From JAIBJN01 sp963838795 (GTDB lineage: Bacteria > Actinomycetota > Thermoleophilia > Gaiellales > Gaiellaceae), in NCBI GenBank assembly GCA_963838795.1, contig CAWISL010000013.1, positions 1 to 14,524 on the forward strand: 14,524 nt of DNA. The letters are read 5' to 3'. Positions 1-6,703 of this stretch are shown piece after piece; position 1 is the first letter of the stretch, and each line of letters opens with the position of its first letter. Below the pieces are notes generated by a model. It did not search any database. It was not told the DNA's origin and worked only from the letters and a program-made list of their open reading frames with translations. The position numbers and the translations under genes are program-made.

Positions 1-18
1 CGGTCTAGCCGAGCGGTC

Positions 19-658
19 TCAGACGATCCCGCTGCGGACGGCGTACACCGCCGCCTGGATGCGGTTCTCGATCTGGAGCTTCATGAGGATGTTCGAGATG
101 TGGTTCTTGACCGTCTTCGGACTGATGAAGAGCTCGCGCGCGATCTCGGCGTTGTCCTTGCCGATGGCGATCAGGCGCAGGACCTCGAGCTCGCGCTCGG
201 AGAGCTCGGTGCGGATCGTCCGCGCGGCCGCAACGTCGGCCGTCTGTGCCCGCAGGCGCTGGAGGAGCTTGGCGGCGATATGCGGCGAGATGAGCGACTC
301 CCCGCTGGCCGCGGCGCGGATGCCGGCGATCAGCTCGTCGATGGACGAGTCCTTGAGCAGGTAGCCGCACGCGCCGGCCATGACGGCGTCCATCACGTCC
401 TCGTCGTCCACGGAGATGGTGAGGACGACGACGCGGGTGTGCGGCGCGATCGACGTGAGCTGCCGCGTCGTCTCGACACCGGTGATAACCGGGCATGTTC
501 AGGTCCATGACGACGACGTCGGGCGCCAGTTCGCTGACGAGGCGCAGCGCCGACTGGCCGTTGTCCGCCTCTCCGGCCACCTGGAGGCCCTGCTCCTCGA
601 GGAGACTGCGCAGCCCGCTCCGGAAGAGATCGTGGTCGTCCACGAGAAGCACGCGCAA
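19..658 (-). pseudogene. LuxR/NarL-family response regulator, one frameshift
   Basis: A two-component response regulator: phosphorylation of the receiver domain by a partner kinase would switch DNA binding by the C-terminal domain. The TTG start gives LRVLLVDDHD, with the acidic pair at residues 7-8 and the phospho-acceptor Asp at about 52 in VVVMDLNMPG. The conserved Lys is in GYLLKDSS, and a LuxR helix-turn-helix follows (ELSERELEVLRLIA, then SPKTVKNHISNIL). Reading breaks just after MPG: one extra A at 487/488 shifts the frame. Removing it restores ITGVETTRQL and 213 codons (212 aa plus stop), normal for NarL-type regulators. No histidine kinase lies beside it in the window. Because both halves are well conserved, I think the gene is intact in the organism and the extra base is an error; true inactivation cannot be excluded. 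A TACAAT -10 box lies about 83 bases upstream. Confidence 0.88.
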
Positions 659-740
659 GCCTTCGAGTTGCTTCTCCGGACGCCGATCCTCGGCGGCTGA
701 CGTGGTGAGCCCCTTTCGTCGCTTCTGAGCGGACGCGACG

Positions 741-746
741 ATTGTA
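741..746 (-). promoter_or_regulatory. -10 box (TACAAT) for the response regulator
   Basis: On the minus strand TACAAT matches the sigma-70 -10 consensus at five of six positions, in the 122-base gap between the 3D-domain gene and the response regulator. Only a weak -35 (GTTTCA, 18-base spacing) is visible. The start point would be near 734, giving a leader of about 75 bases with a GGAGAAG stretch upstream of the TTG start. Nothing else is recognised in this gap. Confidence 0.45.
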
Positions 747-780
747 GTCGGGCGCGGAACCTAGTGAAACCTGACGGCGG

Positions 781-1866
781 CTACTGGATGGTGATCGTGA
801 CGACCTTGCGTCCCCATTCGAGCGCCTGTGAGCACTCGGGGAACCAGACGTCGATCATCGCGCCGCGCACCGCGGAGCCAGTGTCCGCGGCCACGCCCTC
901 GCCGTAGCCCGGGATCGTCATCCTCGTACCGAGGGGGATGACGGCGGGATCCACGGCGACGACACCCCAGCCGGTTGGAATGCCGGTGGACGTGCGCCCA
1001 CGGAGGCAGTAGCCGGTCGAGGAGACCGTCATGCGCGTCCCGGCGGCGGGCGGGCCGGTCGGGGCCGGCGCGGGCGCCGAGACGGGTGTCGGCGTCGCGC
1101 CTCCCGAGCTCTCTTCGGCGCCCTTGCGCTCGGCGGCAGCGGCCTGGCCGGTCAGGCGCGCGATCGCGGCGTCCGTCAGAGCCTGCTGCTGCTCGAGGTC
1201 CGCGAGATACCCGGCGCGCTCCGCCCGTGCGCCCGCGAGCGCCGAGCGCTCGGCGGCCGCCTTGTCGACGACGACCTCGAGCGCGGCCTGGCGCTCCTCG
1301 AGCGTCTGCAGGGAACGCCTGAGCTCGCCTCGCGCACGCCGCACCTGGGCGAGGATCGAAACGTCCTGGTCGGCTACGCGGCCGAGCCCGTCGAGGGCCG
1401 TCAGCGCCTCGTCGAGGGACTCCGCGCCGAGCAGGACTGCCAGGGGATCGACCTCGCCTTCGACGTACAGGGTCTGGAGGCGCCTCGCGAGCCCGCGCTC
1501 TGCCGCACGCAGGGTGCTGCGGGCGATCGTCAGGTGGCGCCTGGCCGAAGCCTCCTCGTCCTCGAGGCGTTCCTGCTTGCTCCTGAGGGCCGCGAGCCGG
1601 GCCTCGGCGGCGGCGAGCCTGGTCTCGAGCGCGTAGAGCTCGAGGAGGGCCGCGTGAGCCTCGGCTGCGATACCGGTGCTCTGCGCGCGAAGCCGCTCGG
1701 CCTCGCTTCGGAGCGACGCGGGATCGTCGGCACGCGCCACCGAAGAGGCGAGGAGCGCGGCCGTGAAAAGGAGAGCCAGCGCCGCGAACCGGGTCCATGG
1801 TCGTAAGCCACCCGAGCGCACGAAGGGAGGCACCCTAGCAGCGGGAGCGGCCCGCCGGGCACGCAT
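781..1866 (-). CDS. Secreted coiled-coil protein with C-terminal 3D domain
   Basis: A predicted exported cell-wall protein of 361 aa. After a basic N-terminus comes a hydrophobic signal segment (FAALALLFTAALLASSVARA), then about 190 residues of Ala/Glu/Arg-rich coiled coil. A Pro/Ala linker (TPTPVSAPAPAPTGPP) follows, then a 3D domain, named for three Asp residues: here AVDPAVIPLG, AADTGSAV and AMIDVWF. 3D domains are double-psi beta-barrels related to the MltA-type lytic transglycosylase fold and occur in RpfB/YabE-like wall-remodelling proteins, so glycan cleavage is a reasonable inference. The coiled coil resembles that of the divergent neighbour (LYVEGEVDPLAVLLGAESLD against LYVNGSPDLVEIILGSASLD), so both probably arose from one module. 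I chose the ATG at 1866, which places the signal peptide sensibly and has a -10-like CATTCT six bases upstream. GTG at 1821 is an alternative. Confidence 0.85.
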   Translation of the reverse strand: MRARRAAPAARVPPFVRSGGLRPWTRFAALALLFTAALLASSVARADDPASLRSEAERLRAQSTGIAAEAHAALLELYALETRLAAAEARLAALRSKQERLEDEEASARRHLTIARSTLRAAERGLARRLQTLYVEGEVDPLAVLLGAESLDEALTALDGLGRVADQDVSILAQVRRARGELRRSLQTLEERQAALEVVVDKAAAERSALAGARAERAGYLADLEQQQALTDAAIARLTGQAAAAERKGAEESSGGATPTPVSAPAPAPTGPPAAGTRMTVSSTGYCLRGRTSTGIPTGWGVVAVDPAVIPLGTRMTIPGYGEGVAADTGSAVRGAMIDVWFPECSQALEWGRKVVTITIQ

Positions 1867-1937
1867 CGGTCGAGAATGTCCGTCCCCCATCTGTCGGCGA
1901 GGGTGTACCCCGTTTGCTGTTCGTCCAACACCCCTGT

Positions 1938-1943
1938 TACCAT
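1938..1943 (+). promoter_or_regulatory. Possible -10 box (TACCAT) for the NlpC/P60 gene
   Basis: TACCAT fits the TANNNT pattern seen at other starts here and sits seven bases before a TTG at 1951, the leaderless spacing seen elsewhere in the window. The reading frame from that TTG enters the hydrolase's signal peptide only if one base near 2017-2020 is removed, so this assignment depends on a frameshift. Confidence 0.3.
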
Positions 1944-1950
1944 GCCCGGC

Positions 1951-3064
1951 TTGTGCTGGCGCCGGGCCCGTTGTATGCGCCGACACCGTCCCTCGCCAGG
2001 GGCTAGGTATCCGACCGACTAAAAGACACGTCCCCCTCATCCTGCTGCTCGCGCTCGCGGTGCTCCCGCTGGCGGAGCCGGCTGTCACGGCTCCCCCTCA
2101 GATCGAGGCCAAGCAGGCTGAGGCTCAACAGGTTCTGGCGCAGATCCAGCAGATGGACGCGGATCTCAGCCACGTCATCGAGGCGTTCAACGCCGAGCAG
2201 ATCGAGCTGGACCAGATCAAGGCCGAGCAGAAGGCCAACGACCGGCGCCTGAGAATCGCGCGCTCCAACCTCGGGAACGCGCAGGGCAACCTCGAGGCGC
2301 GCCTCGTCGACCTGTACGTGAACGGGAGCCCCGATCTCGTCGAGATCATCCTGGGCTCCGCGAGCCTGGACGAGATCCTCGACGGGATCGAGTCCGCAGG
2401 CCGCGTCACCGACCAGGACGCGCAGATCCTCCGCGAGGTTCGCCACTTCAAGAAAGAGGTCAAAGAGCGGAAGGCGAAGCTCGCCAAGGCGCGCCAGCGC
2501 CAGGAGGAGATCGTCGCCGCGCAGGAGGCCAAGCGCAACGAGATCGAAGCGGCCCTACAGCAGCGCGAGGAGCTCTACAACTCGATCAAGGACCAGATCG
2601 CCGACCTCGAGGCCGAGGAGCAACGCCGACAGGCGCGGATCAACGCCGCCGCCGAGGCGCGAGTCGCGGCGCCGAGCTCAGGCGGCAGCGACGCCCCGAC
2701 CGGCGCGCCTCCGGGCCAGTACGGCGGCGTCGTCGGGATCGCGATGCAGTACCTGGGCACCCCGTACGTCTGGGGCGGCGCGTCGCCGAGCGGCTTCGAC
2801 TGCTCGGGCTTCGTGATGTACGTCTTCGGGCAGGTCGGCGTCTCGCTGCCGCACAACGCGGCGATGCAATACGGCTACGGGAGCGCGGTCTCGCGCTCCG
2901 AGCTTCAGGCGGGCGACCTCGTCTTCTTCAACGGCCTGGGGCACGTCGGGATCTACATCGGCGGCAACCAGTTCATCCACTCGCCGCACACCGGCGACGT
3001 GGTGAAGATCTCCTCCATCACCGGGTGGTACGAGGACACCTGGTACGGCGCCCGCCGCCTGTAA
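1951..3064 (+). CDS. Secreted NlpC/P60 peptidoglycan endopeptidase with PcsB-like coiled coil
   Basis: A predicted cell-wall hydrolase cutting peptide stems, probably D-Glu to diamino acid bonds as in other NlpC/P60 enzymes. A hydrophobic signal segment (VPLILLLALAVLPLAEPAVTA) leads into about 190 residues of coiled coil, a short Ser/Gly/Pro linker, then the NlpC/P60 domain. The catalytic Cys is in GFDCSGFVMY, His in LGHVGIYIGG and a third polar residue in FIHSPHTGD. This order matches PcsB/CwlO/RipA-type hydrolases, whose coiled coils are controlled by FtsEX in other bacteria; no FtsEX gene is visible here. The start is unresolved. The nearest in-frame start is GTG 2060, inside the signal segment. 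A TTG (1951) or ATG (1975) frame supplies a basic N-terminus but ends at TAA 2020-2022; one extra base there would explain it. The C-terminal 330 residues are certain. Confidence 0.82.
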
Positions 3065-3081
3065 CGCTCCCTCCTAGACGA

Positions 3082-4534
3082 TTACCCCTCGATCCCGTGC
3101 CACGGGGTGACGATCACGTTGCGCGCCCGCGGCCGGCCGCCCAGGTGGATCAGCCGTGACTCGACGTTGTTGGTCGTGTCCGCCTCGAAGAGCGTGCCGA
3201 GCGGGTTGACCTCGATGCGCGCGTAGTACCAGCCGTTCGGGAGGTTGGTGATGTCCCAGGACTGGCCGGGCACGGACTGGAAGTACGTGTCGCCCCAGCC
3301 CGCCTGCAGCACCTCGCGCACCCAGAGCGCCGAGCGCGAGCCGCACATGGTGCCGAGCCCGTCGAACGGCGACCAGTCGGCCCGCTCGACCGTGATGTCG
3401 ATGGGATCCGTCGGCGCGAGGCAGAACGCCTGCTTGCGGCTTCTGACGACCTCCATGTCGAGCGCGTCGTGGAGCGTGAAGGAGGCGAACTGGAGGAAGT
3501 GCCAGTGGTTGTGTGCGGGATGCGGGTGGAACTGCATGTCGCCCACCAGCGCCCGGCCGACCACGTTGCCGTCGGCGTCGCGGAAGTACTGGTAGGCGTC
3601 CATGACCTCCTCGCCGGGGCGGCGGAAGCCCTCGACGACGAGCGGCGCCGGGCCTGCGTTCCACGGCGTGGAGGCGAACTCGAGGTAGTCGCGGCCGCGG
3701 CGGGACATCGTGTTCATCGACCAGGGCGGCAGCGCGACGAGGTCGGGGAGCGTGTCCGGGTCGGGGTCGACGATGTCGGGCGCGGCGGTCAGGGCGCGCT
3801 GCGCGGCCGCAGGCCGTGCGGCGCCGCGGCCCATGCCCTCTCCGAAGCCGAAGCCCCCACGGCGGTTCTTGACCGTCGCCGTGAAGACGAGCTGGGCGTC
3901 CGCATCAGGGATCTCGAGCAGATCGATGTAGCGCCGCGCGATCCGGATCGTGATCGTGAACGTGCCCTGCGCGCCGGAGGCGGATCATCGGCGCCTCGAA
4001 CTCGCTGCCGAAGGCGTGGGTGGCCCAGCCGCTGTCGATGCCCCAGACCATCCCCTTGGAGAAGGGGGAGAAGGCCCCGCACGAGGTCGGGTACCGCGGG
4101 AGATCGGGGCCGGTGTCGTCGACCCGCTGGCGCTCCCAGCTGTTCGGGCAGAAGTTGAAGAGGCCCCCGCCTGCCCACACGCCCTGCGAGTTCCTGACGG
4201 TGACCTGCACGAAGCCGGTGAGCCCGAACCAGCCGTCGAGGACGTCCTCGGGCAGGTCGCGCAGGACCATGCCCGTCACGGGGTCGACCTGGTCGATCCC
4301 GATCGGCGAGTCGTAGTCGGGCCGCGCGACGCGGAGCTCGAAGTCGCCGCCGGTCGCGGCGACCCACGCGCTCACGTCCATGGGCACCCAGCCGCCGGTG
4401 AAGCGCGGCAGCTTCACGGTGCCGCCTGGACCGGCGAGCTTCAGGCTCGGAGCCTGGGCGGACGCTCCGGCCGGCCAGGCGAGCACGGTGACTGCCACGA
4501 GGGCAAGGACGACGAGCGAAAGACGTGTGCGCAT
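3082..4534 (-). pseudogene. Secreted lysyl oxidase family protein, one frameshift
   Basis: A copper amine oxidase of the lysyl oxidase family, which oxidises lysine side-chain or other primary amines to aldehydes. The ATG at 4534 has an SD (GGAGGAGA) and starts a signal peptide (MRTRLSLVVLALVAVTVLAW). About 200 residues of unassigned beta-rich domain follow, then the catalytic domain. In the corrected protein (483 aa) the copper ligands are His341/343/345 (HNHWH). Lys367 in RKQAFCLAP and Tyr417 in GDTYF match the human LOX residues that form the lysyl tyrosylquinone cofactor (GHKASFCLED; DTYG), and the EADTTNNV segment is also shared. The frame breaks between about 3974 and 3984 (EAPMIR, then SGAQGTFTITIR); one extra base is enough to explain it, and its removal leaves 484 codons including stop. 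Conservation on both sides suggests a sequencing error. The gene converges with NlpC/P60 with a 17-base gap. Confidence 0.85.
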
Positions 4535-4560
4535 GAGTTCTCCTCCCACGGGGTGCGCCA

Positions 4561-4566
4561 ACAGTA
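4561..4566 (-). promoter_or_regulatory. -10 box (TACTGT) for the lysyl oxidase gene
   Basis: On the minus strand TACTGT fits TANNNT and would start transcription near 4554, giving a leader of about 20 bases carrying the SD GGAGGAGA. No clear -35 is visible. The 134-base gap to Ku holds only this and the Ku promoter candidate. Confidence 0.4.
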
Positions 4567-4651
4567 CGGAGCCGGAATACGAAAGAACACTCCCCGGAAG
4601 TCCTGCTCGGGAAGGGAAGCGCGCAAGGAGGGAGAATTTCCCTGGTCCCGC

Positions 4652-4657
4652 TAGGCT
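4652..4657 (+). promoter_or_regulatory. -10 box (TAGGCT) for ku
   Basis: TAGGCT ends 11 bases before the ATG of ku, and no Shine-Dalgarno sequence lies between, only CT-rich bases. The start point would fall about four to five bases before the ATG, an almost leaderless transcript. Confidence 0.4.
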
Positions 4658-4668
4658 TTTCTCCTCTC

Positions 4669-5508
4669 ATGCGCACTATCTGGAACGGATCCATCAACTT
4701 CGGCCTGGTCAACATCCCGATCGGGCTTGCCGTCGCGCAGCAGCGCAAGGACGTGTCCTTCCGGACGCTCCACCGCGAGTGCGGGACGCCGATCAAGCAG
4801 AAGCGCTGGTGCCCGGTCCACGAGCGCGACGTGGAGGCCGACGAACTCGTGAAGGGCTGGGAGTTCGCCAAGGGCCAGTTCGTCCTCGTCGAGGAGTCCG
4901 ACCTCGAGGCCGTCGCCCTCACGCGCTCGCAGTCGATCGACATCAAGCGGTTCGTCTCGCTGGACGACGTCGACCCGATCTACTTCGACCGCGCCTACTA
5001 CCTCTCGCCGAGCGAAGCAGCCGCACAGCGGCGCCCGTACGTGCTCCTCCTGCGCGCGATGCAGGAGGCGAACGTCGCCGCGATCGGGAAGTTCGTCCTC
5101 TGGGGCAAGGAGAACCTCTGCCTGATCCGCCCGCTCGGCGACGGGCTGGCGCTCGAGACGCTCTACTACGCCGAGGACATCCGCTCGCGCGAGGAGATCG
5201 ACCAGGCCGTCTCGGAGACCGAGGTGGAGGAGCCCGAGCTCGAGATGGCCCGCCAGCTCGTGTCCAGCATGGTCGGCGAGTTCGACCCGGAGGAGTTCGT
5301 GAACGAGTACCGCGGCGAGCTCCGGGCGATGCTCGACGCCAAGCTCGCGGGCGAGGAGATCACCGTGCCCGAGGCGCCTGCGCCCGCACCGGTCATCGAC
5401 CTCATGGAGGCGCTCAAGGCGAGCGTCTCTCAGGCGCAGAAGACCAAGGCCTCAGCGGCCAAGAAGACGCCTGCGCGGAAGAAGCGCGCGGCGTCCGGTT
5501 CGCGCTAG
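4669..5508 (+). CDS. ku: Bacterial Ku, non-homologous end-joining protein
   Basis: A 279-aa Ku homodimer subunit that threads onto double-strand DNA ends and recruits ligase LigD. The N-terminus MRTIWNGSINFGLVNIPIGL is the family's hallmark start, followed by the Ku core (CGTPIKQKRWCPVHERDVE, GWEFAKGQFVLVEESDLEAV, IDIKRFVSLDDVDPIYFDRAYYL, VLWGKENLCLIRP). The ring-forming core runs to about residue 225. The last 40 residues are Pro/Ala- then Lys/Arg-rich (KKTPARKKRAASGSR), like the basic C-terminal tails of many actinobacterial Ku proteins that help DNA threading and LigD stimulation. Length is typical and the frame is intact. No ligD or polymerase-domain gene is adjacent; the neighbours are a lysyl oxidase and a small unknown gene. 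It converges with the 57-aa gene across six bases. Confidence 0.96.
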   Translation: MRTIWNGSINFGLVNIPIGLAVAQQRKDVSFRTLHRECGTPIKQKRWCPVHERDVEADELVKGWEFAKGQFVLVEESDLEAVALTRSQSIDIKRFVSLDDVDPIYFDRAYYLSPSEAAAQRRPYVLLLRAMQEANVAAIGKFVLWGKENLCLIRPLGDGLALETLYYAEDIRSREEIDQAVSETEVEEPELEMARQLVSSMVGEFDPEEFVNEYRGELRAMLDAKLAGEEITVPEAPAPAPVIDLMEALKASVSQAQKTKASAAKKTPARKKRAASGSR

Positions 5509-5514
5509 TCCTAC

Positions 5515-5688
5515 TTAGGGTGTGGGCGGTGCCGGCGCGCCGGCCGCCTGCAGGTGCGCCTGAAAGAGGGTCTTGTCGATCTTGCCCTGGTAGATCGGGA
5601 TGGACTCCTCGTAGCACACGCGTACGATCTCGTCGCGGTCGATCCCCAGCTCCTTCGAGAGCTCTTCGGGCGTCAGGTGATTGGGCAA
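5515..5688 (-). CDS. 57-aa small protein, helix-turn-helix-like
   Basis: A short protein not assigned to a named family. TTG at 5688 is chosen because AAGGAGG lies eight bases upstream, the best Shine-Dalgarno in the window. Residues 5-45 (LTPEELSKELGIDRDEIVRV then YEESIPIYQGKIDKTLF) read like a helix-turn-helix: a Leu-spaced first helix, the GID turn, a second helix, then a short IPIYQGKID beta-like element, as in MerR or excisionase-type small DNA binders. The C-terminus is Ala/Pro-rich. DNA binding is inference from pattern only. The leader upstream carries an intrinsic terminator (5717-5747) and a possible nine-codon ORF, so expression is probably controlled by read-through. Codon use resembles its neighbours. 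Confidence 0.65.
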   Translation of the reverse strand: MPNHLTPEELSKELGIDRDEIVRVCYEESIPIYQGKIDKTLFQAHLQAAGAPAPPTP

Positions 5689-5716
5689 GGTCGTCGCCTC
5701 CTTCGGCTCAGGGCGC

Positions 5717-5747
5717 AAAAAAGCCCGCCGGCAGGGCTCGGGCGGGC
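5717..5747 (-). terminator. Intrinsic terminator in the leader of the 57-aa gene
   Basis: On the minus strand a 7-bp all-GC stem (GCCCGCC with GGCGGGC, 11-base loop) is followed at once by six T residues, the only textbook rho-independent terminator I see in the window. It ends about 30 bases before the TTG start and about 17 before its SD, so it lies within the 5' leader. It may act as an attenuator, or end a separate short RNA. Confidence 0.7.
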
Positions 5748-5781
5748 ACGGTGCGCACACTCAATTTTTCGGCAACGAAGC

Positions 5782-5811
5782 TCAACGGCTTCGTGCTCCT
5801 TCTTCGACCAT
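5782..5811 (-). CDS. Possible leaderless nine-residue leader peptide
   Basis: ATG at 5811 lies exactly at the leaderless distance (six bases) from the minus-strand TATCCT box and encodes MVEEGARSR followed by TGA. The stop falls in the loop of a 7-bp hairpin, so ribosome position could affect folding upstream of the terminator. There is no run of a single regulatory amino acid. It is short enough to occur by chance. Confidence 0.3.
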   Translation of the reverse strand: MVEEGARSR

Positions 5812-5817
5812 GGTCAC

Positions 5818-5827
5818 AGGATACGGT
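5818..5827. promoter_or_regulatory. Overlapping divergent -10 boxes (AGGATACGGT)
   Basis: Read on the plus strand, TACGGT (5822-5827) lies seven bases before the GTG of the alpha/beta hydrolase. Read on the minus strand, TATCCT (5823-5818) lies six bases before the leader ATG at 5811. The two boxes share the TA at 5822-5823, so one symmetric element could fire both ways with leaderless starts on both sides. Confidence 0.5.
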
Positions 5828-5834
5828 TTCCGGG

Positions 5835-6695
5835 GTGACCTCGGCAACGCTCCTTCGGGGGTTCGAGCGGAAGGTCGAGGAGATCGCCGGGCTCCGGACG
5901 CGCTACTGGGTCGGCGGTGACGGGCCGCCGCTCGTCCTCGTCCACGGGCTCGGCGGCGCCGCGTGGAACTTCACCGACCTCGCCCCGCTCCTGGCGGCGC
6001 GGCACCGCGTTCTCGTTCCCGACCTGCCCGGCCACGGCGGGACCGAGCCGCTGCCGCAGCTCGAGAGCCTGTCCGACCTCGCCGTGCACGTCGCCGCGGT
6101 CGCCGAGCACGAGGACATGTCGCCGGCGGCGGTGCTCGGGTACTCGATGGGCGGGCCGGTCGCGCTGCGCCTTGGCGTCGAGCGGCCCGAGGCCGTCTCG
6201 TCGCTCGTCCTCGTCGCACCCGCCGGGATCGTGTCCACGACCCGGCGCGCGGAGATCTGGCTCGCCGCGATCTCGGCTCTGCGACCTGCGCGGAAGGTGG
6301 CGCGGTTCCGCTTCCTCCTGGCCAGGCGGCCGAACCTGCGCGCTCCGATCTTCGGTTACTGGGGCGCGGATGACCCGAGGGTCCTCTCCCCGGAAGCGGT
6401 GGTCGGCTTCCTCGCGGCGCAGCCGGAGCACACGGACGTCGAAGGGGCGGCGCGGGCGCTCCTGAAGGACGACCCGAGGCCGGACCTTGCGGGCGTGACG
6501 TGTCCGACGGCCGTCGTCTGGGGCGCCCGCGACCGGCTGATCCCGCTCGAGGACGGCTTCGAGTACGCACGGCGTCTGCGCTGCCCGCTCCGCGTGCTCC
6601 CGGCGGCGGGCCATCTCCTCGTCGGGGAGTGCCCGGAGGAGCTCGCAGCGGTCGTCGAAGAGCTCCTTGCAACGACTCGGCCCTCGGCGGTGTAG
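5835..6695 (+). CDS. Alpha/beta hydrolase
   Basis: A 286-aa serine hydrolase of the alpha/beta fold; the substrate is not evident. The oxyanion region is LVHGLGG (His37), the nucleophile elbow is GYSMGG (Ser104), the likely acid is Asp233 in WGARDRLIP and the catalytic His is 260 in PAAGHLLVGECPEEL. This complete triad and length match cytoplasmic esterases, lactonases and C-C hydrolases such as the MhpC/BphD/PcaD groups, but I cannot choose among them. GTG at 5835 is chosen because it sits at the leaderless distance from a TACGGT box and matches where homologous folds begin; there is no SD. A lipoprotein gene follows after eight bases, probably in the same transcript. Frame is intact. Confidence 0.88.
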   Translation: MTSATLLRGFERKVEEIAGLRTRYWVGGDGPPLVLVHGLGGAAWNFTDLAPLLAARHRVLVPDLPGHGGTEPLPQLESLSDLAVHVAAVAEHEDMSPAAVLGYSMGGPVALRLGVERPEAVSSLVLVAPAGIVSTTRRAEIWLAAISALRPARKVARFRFLLARRPNLRAPIFGYWGADDPRVLSPEAVVGFLAAQPEHTDVEGAARALLKDDPRPDLAGVTCPTAVVWGARDRLIPLEDGFEYARRLRCPLRVLPAAGHLLVGECPEELAAVVEELLATTRPSAV

Positions 6696-6703
6696 ATCCC
6701 TGT

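Larger units (their letters stand above)
5717..5811 (-). ncRNA. Putative attenuator leader or small RNA (about 95 nt)
   Basis: A predicted short transcript starting near 5811, six to seven bases after a TATCCT -10 box, and ending at the T-run of the intrinsic terminator. It begins with a nine-codon ORF, then a 7-bp hairpin ACGAAGC/GCTTCGT (5775-5794) whose loop holds that ORF's stop, then an A-rich stretch, a self-complementary GTGCGCAC, and the terminator. Read-through would continue into the 57-aa gene. No known riboswitch class is recognised. The promoter and terminator are visible in the sequence; the RNA itself is inference. Confidence 0.4.

Noticed and set aside
1..30. tRNA D-arm-like sequence (TAGCCGAGCGGTCTC)
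   Set aside because: It resembles a Ser/Leu tRNA D-arm, but the next bases are the end of the response regulator gene and no anticodon or T arm follows.
5775..5794. Hairpin ACGAAGC/GCTTCGT as a terminator
   Set aside because: No T-run follows it on the minus strand, and on the plus strand the T-run lies before the stem, so it cannot act as an intrinsic terminator in either direction.
4380..6695. Single 771-codon plus frame covering ku and the hydrolase
   Set aside because: Most of it is out of frame with Ku and Arg/Pro-rich. Real coding starts at GTG 5835 with an alpha/beta hydrolase, so this is not a fusion.
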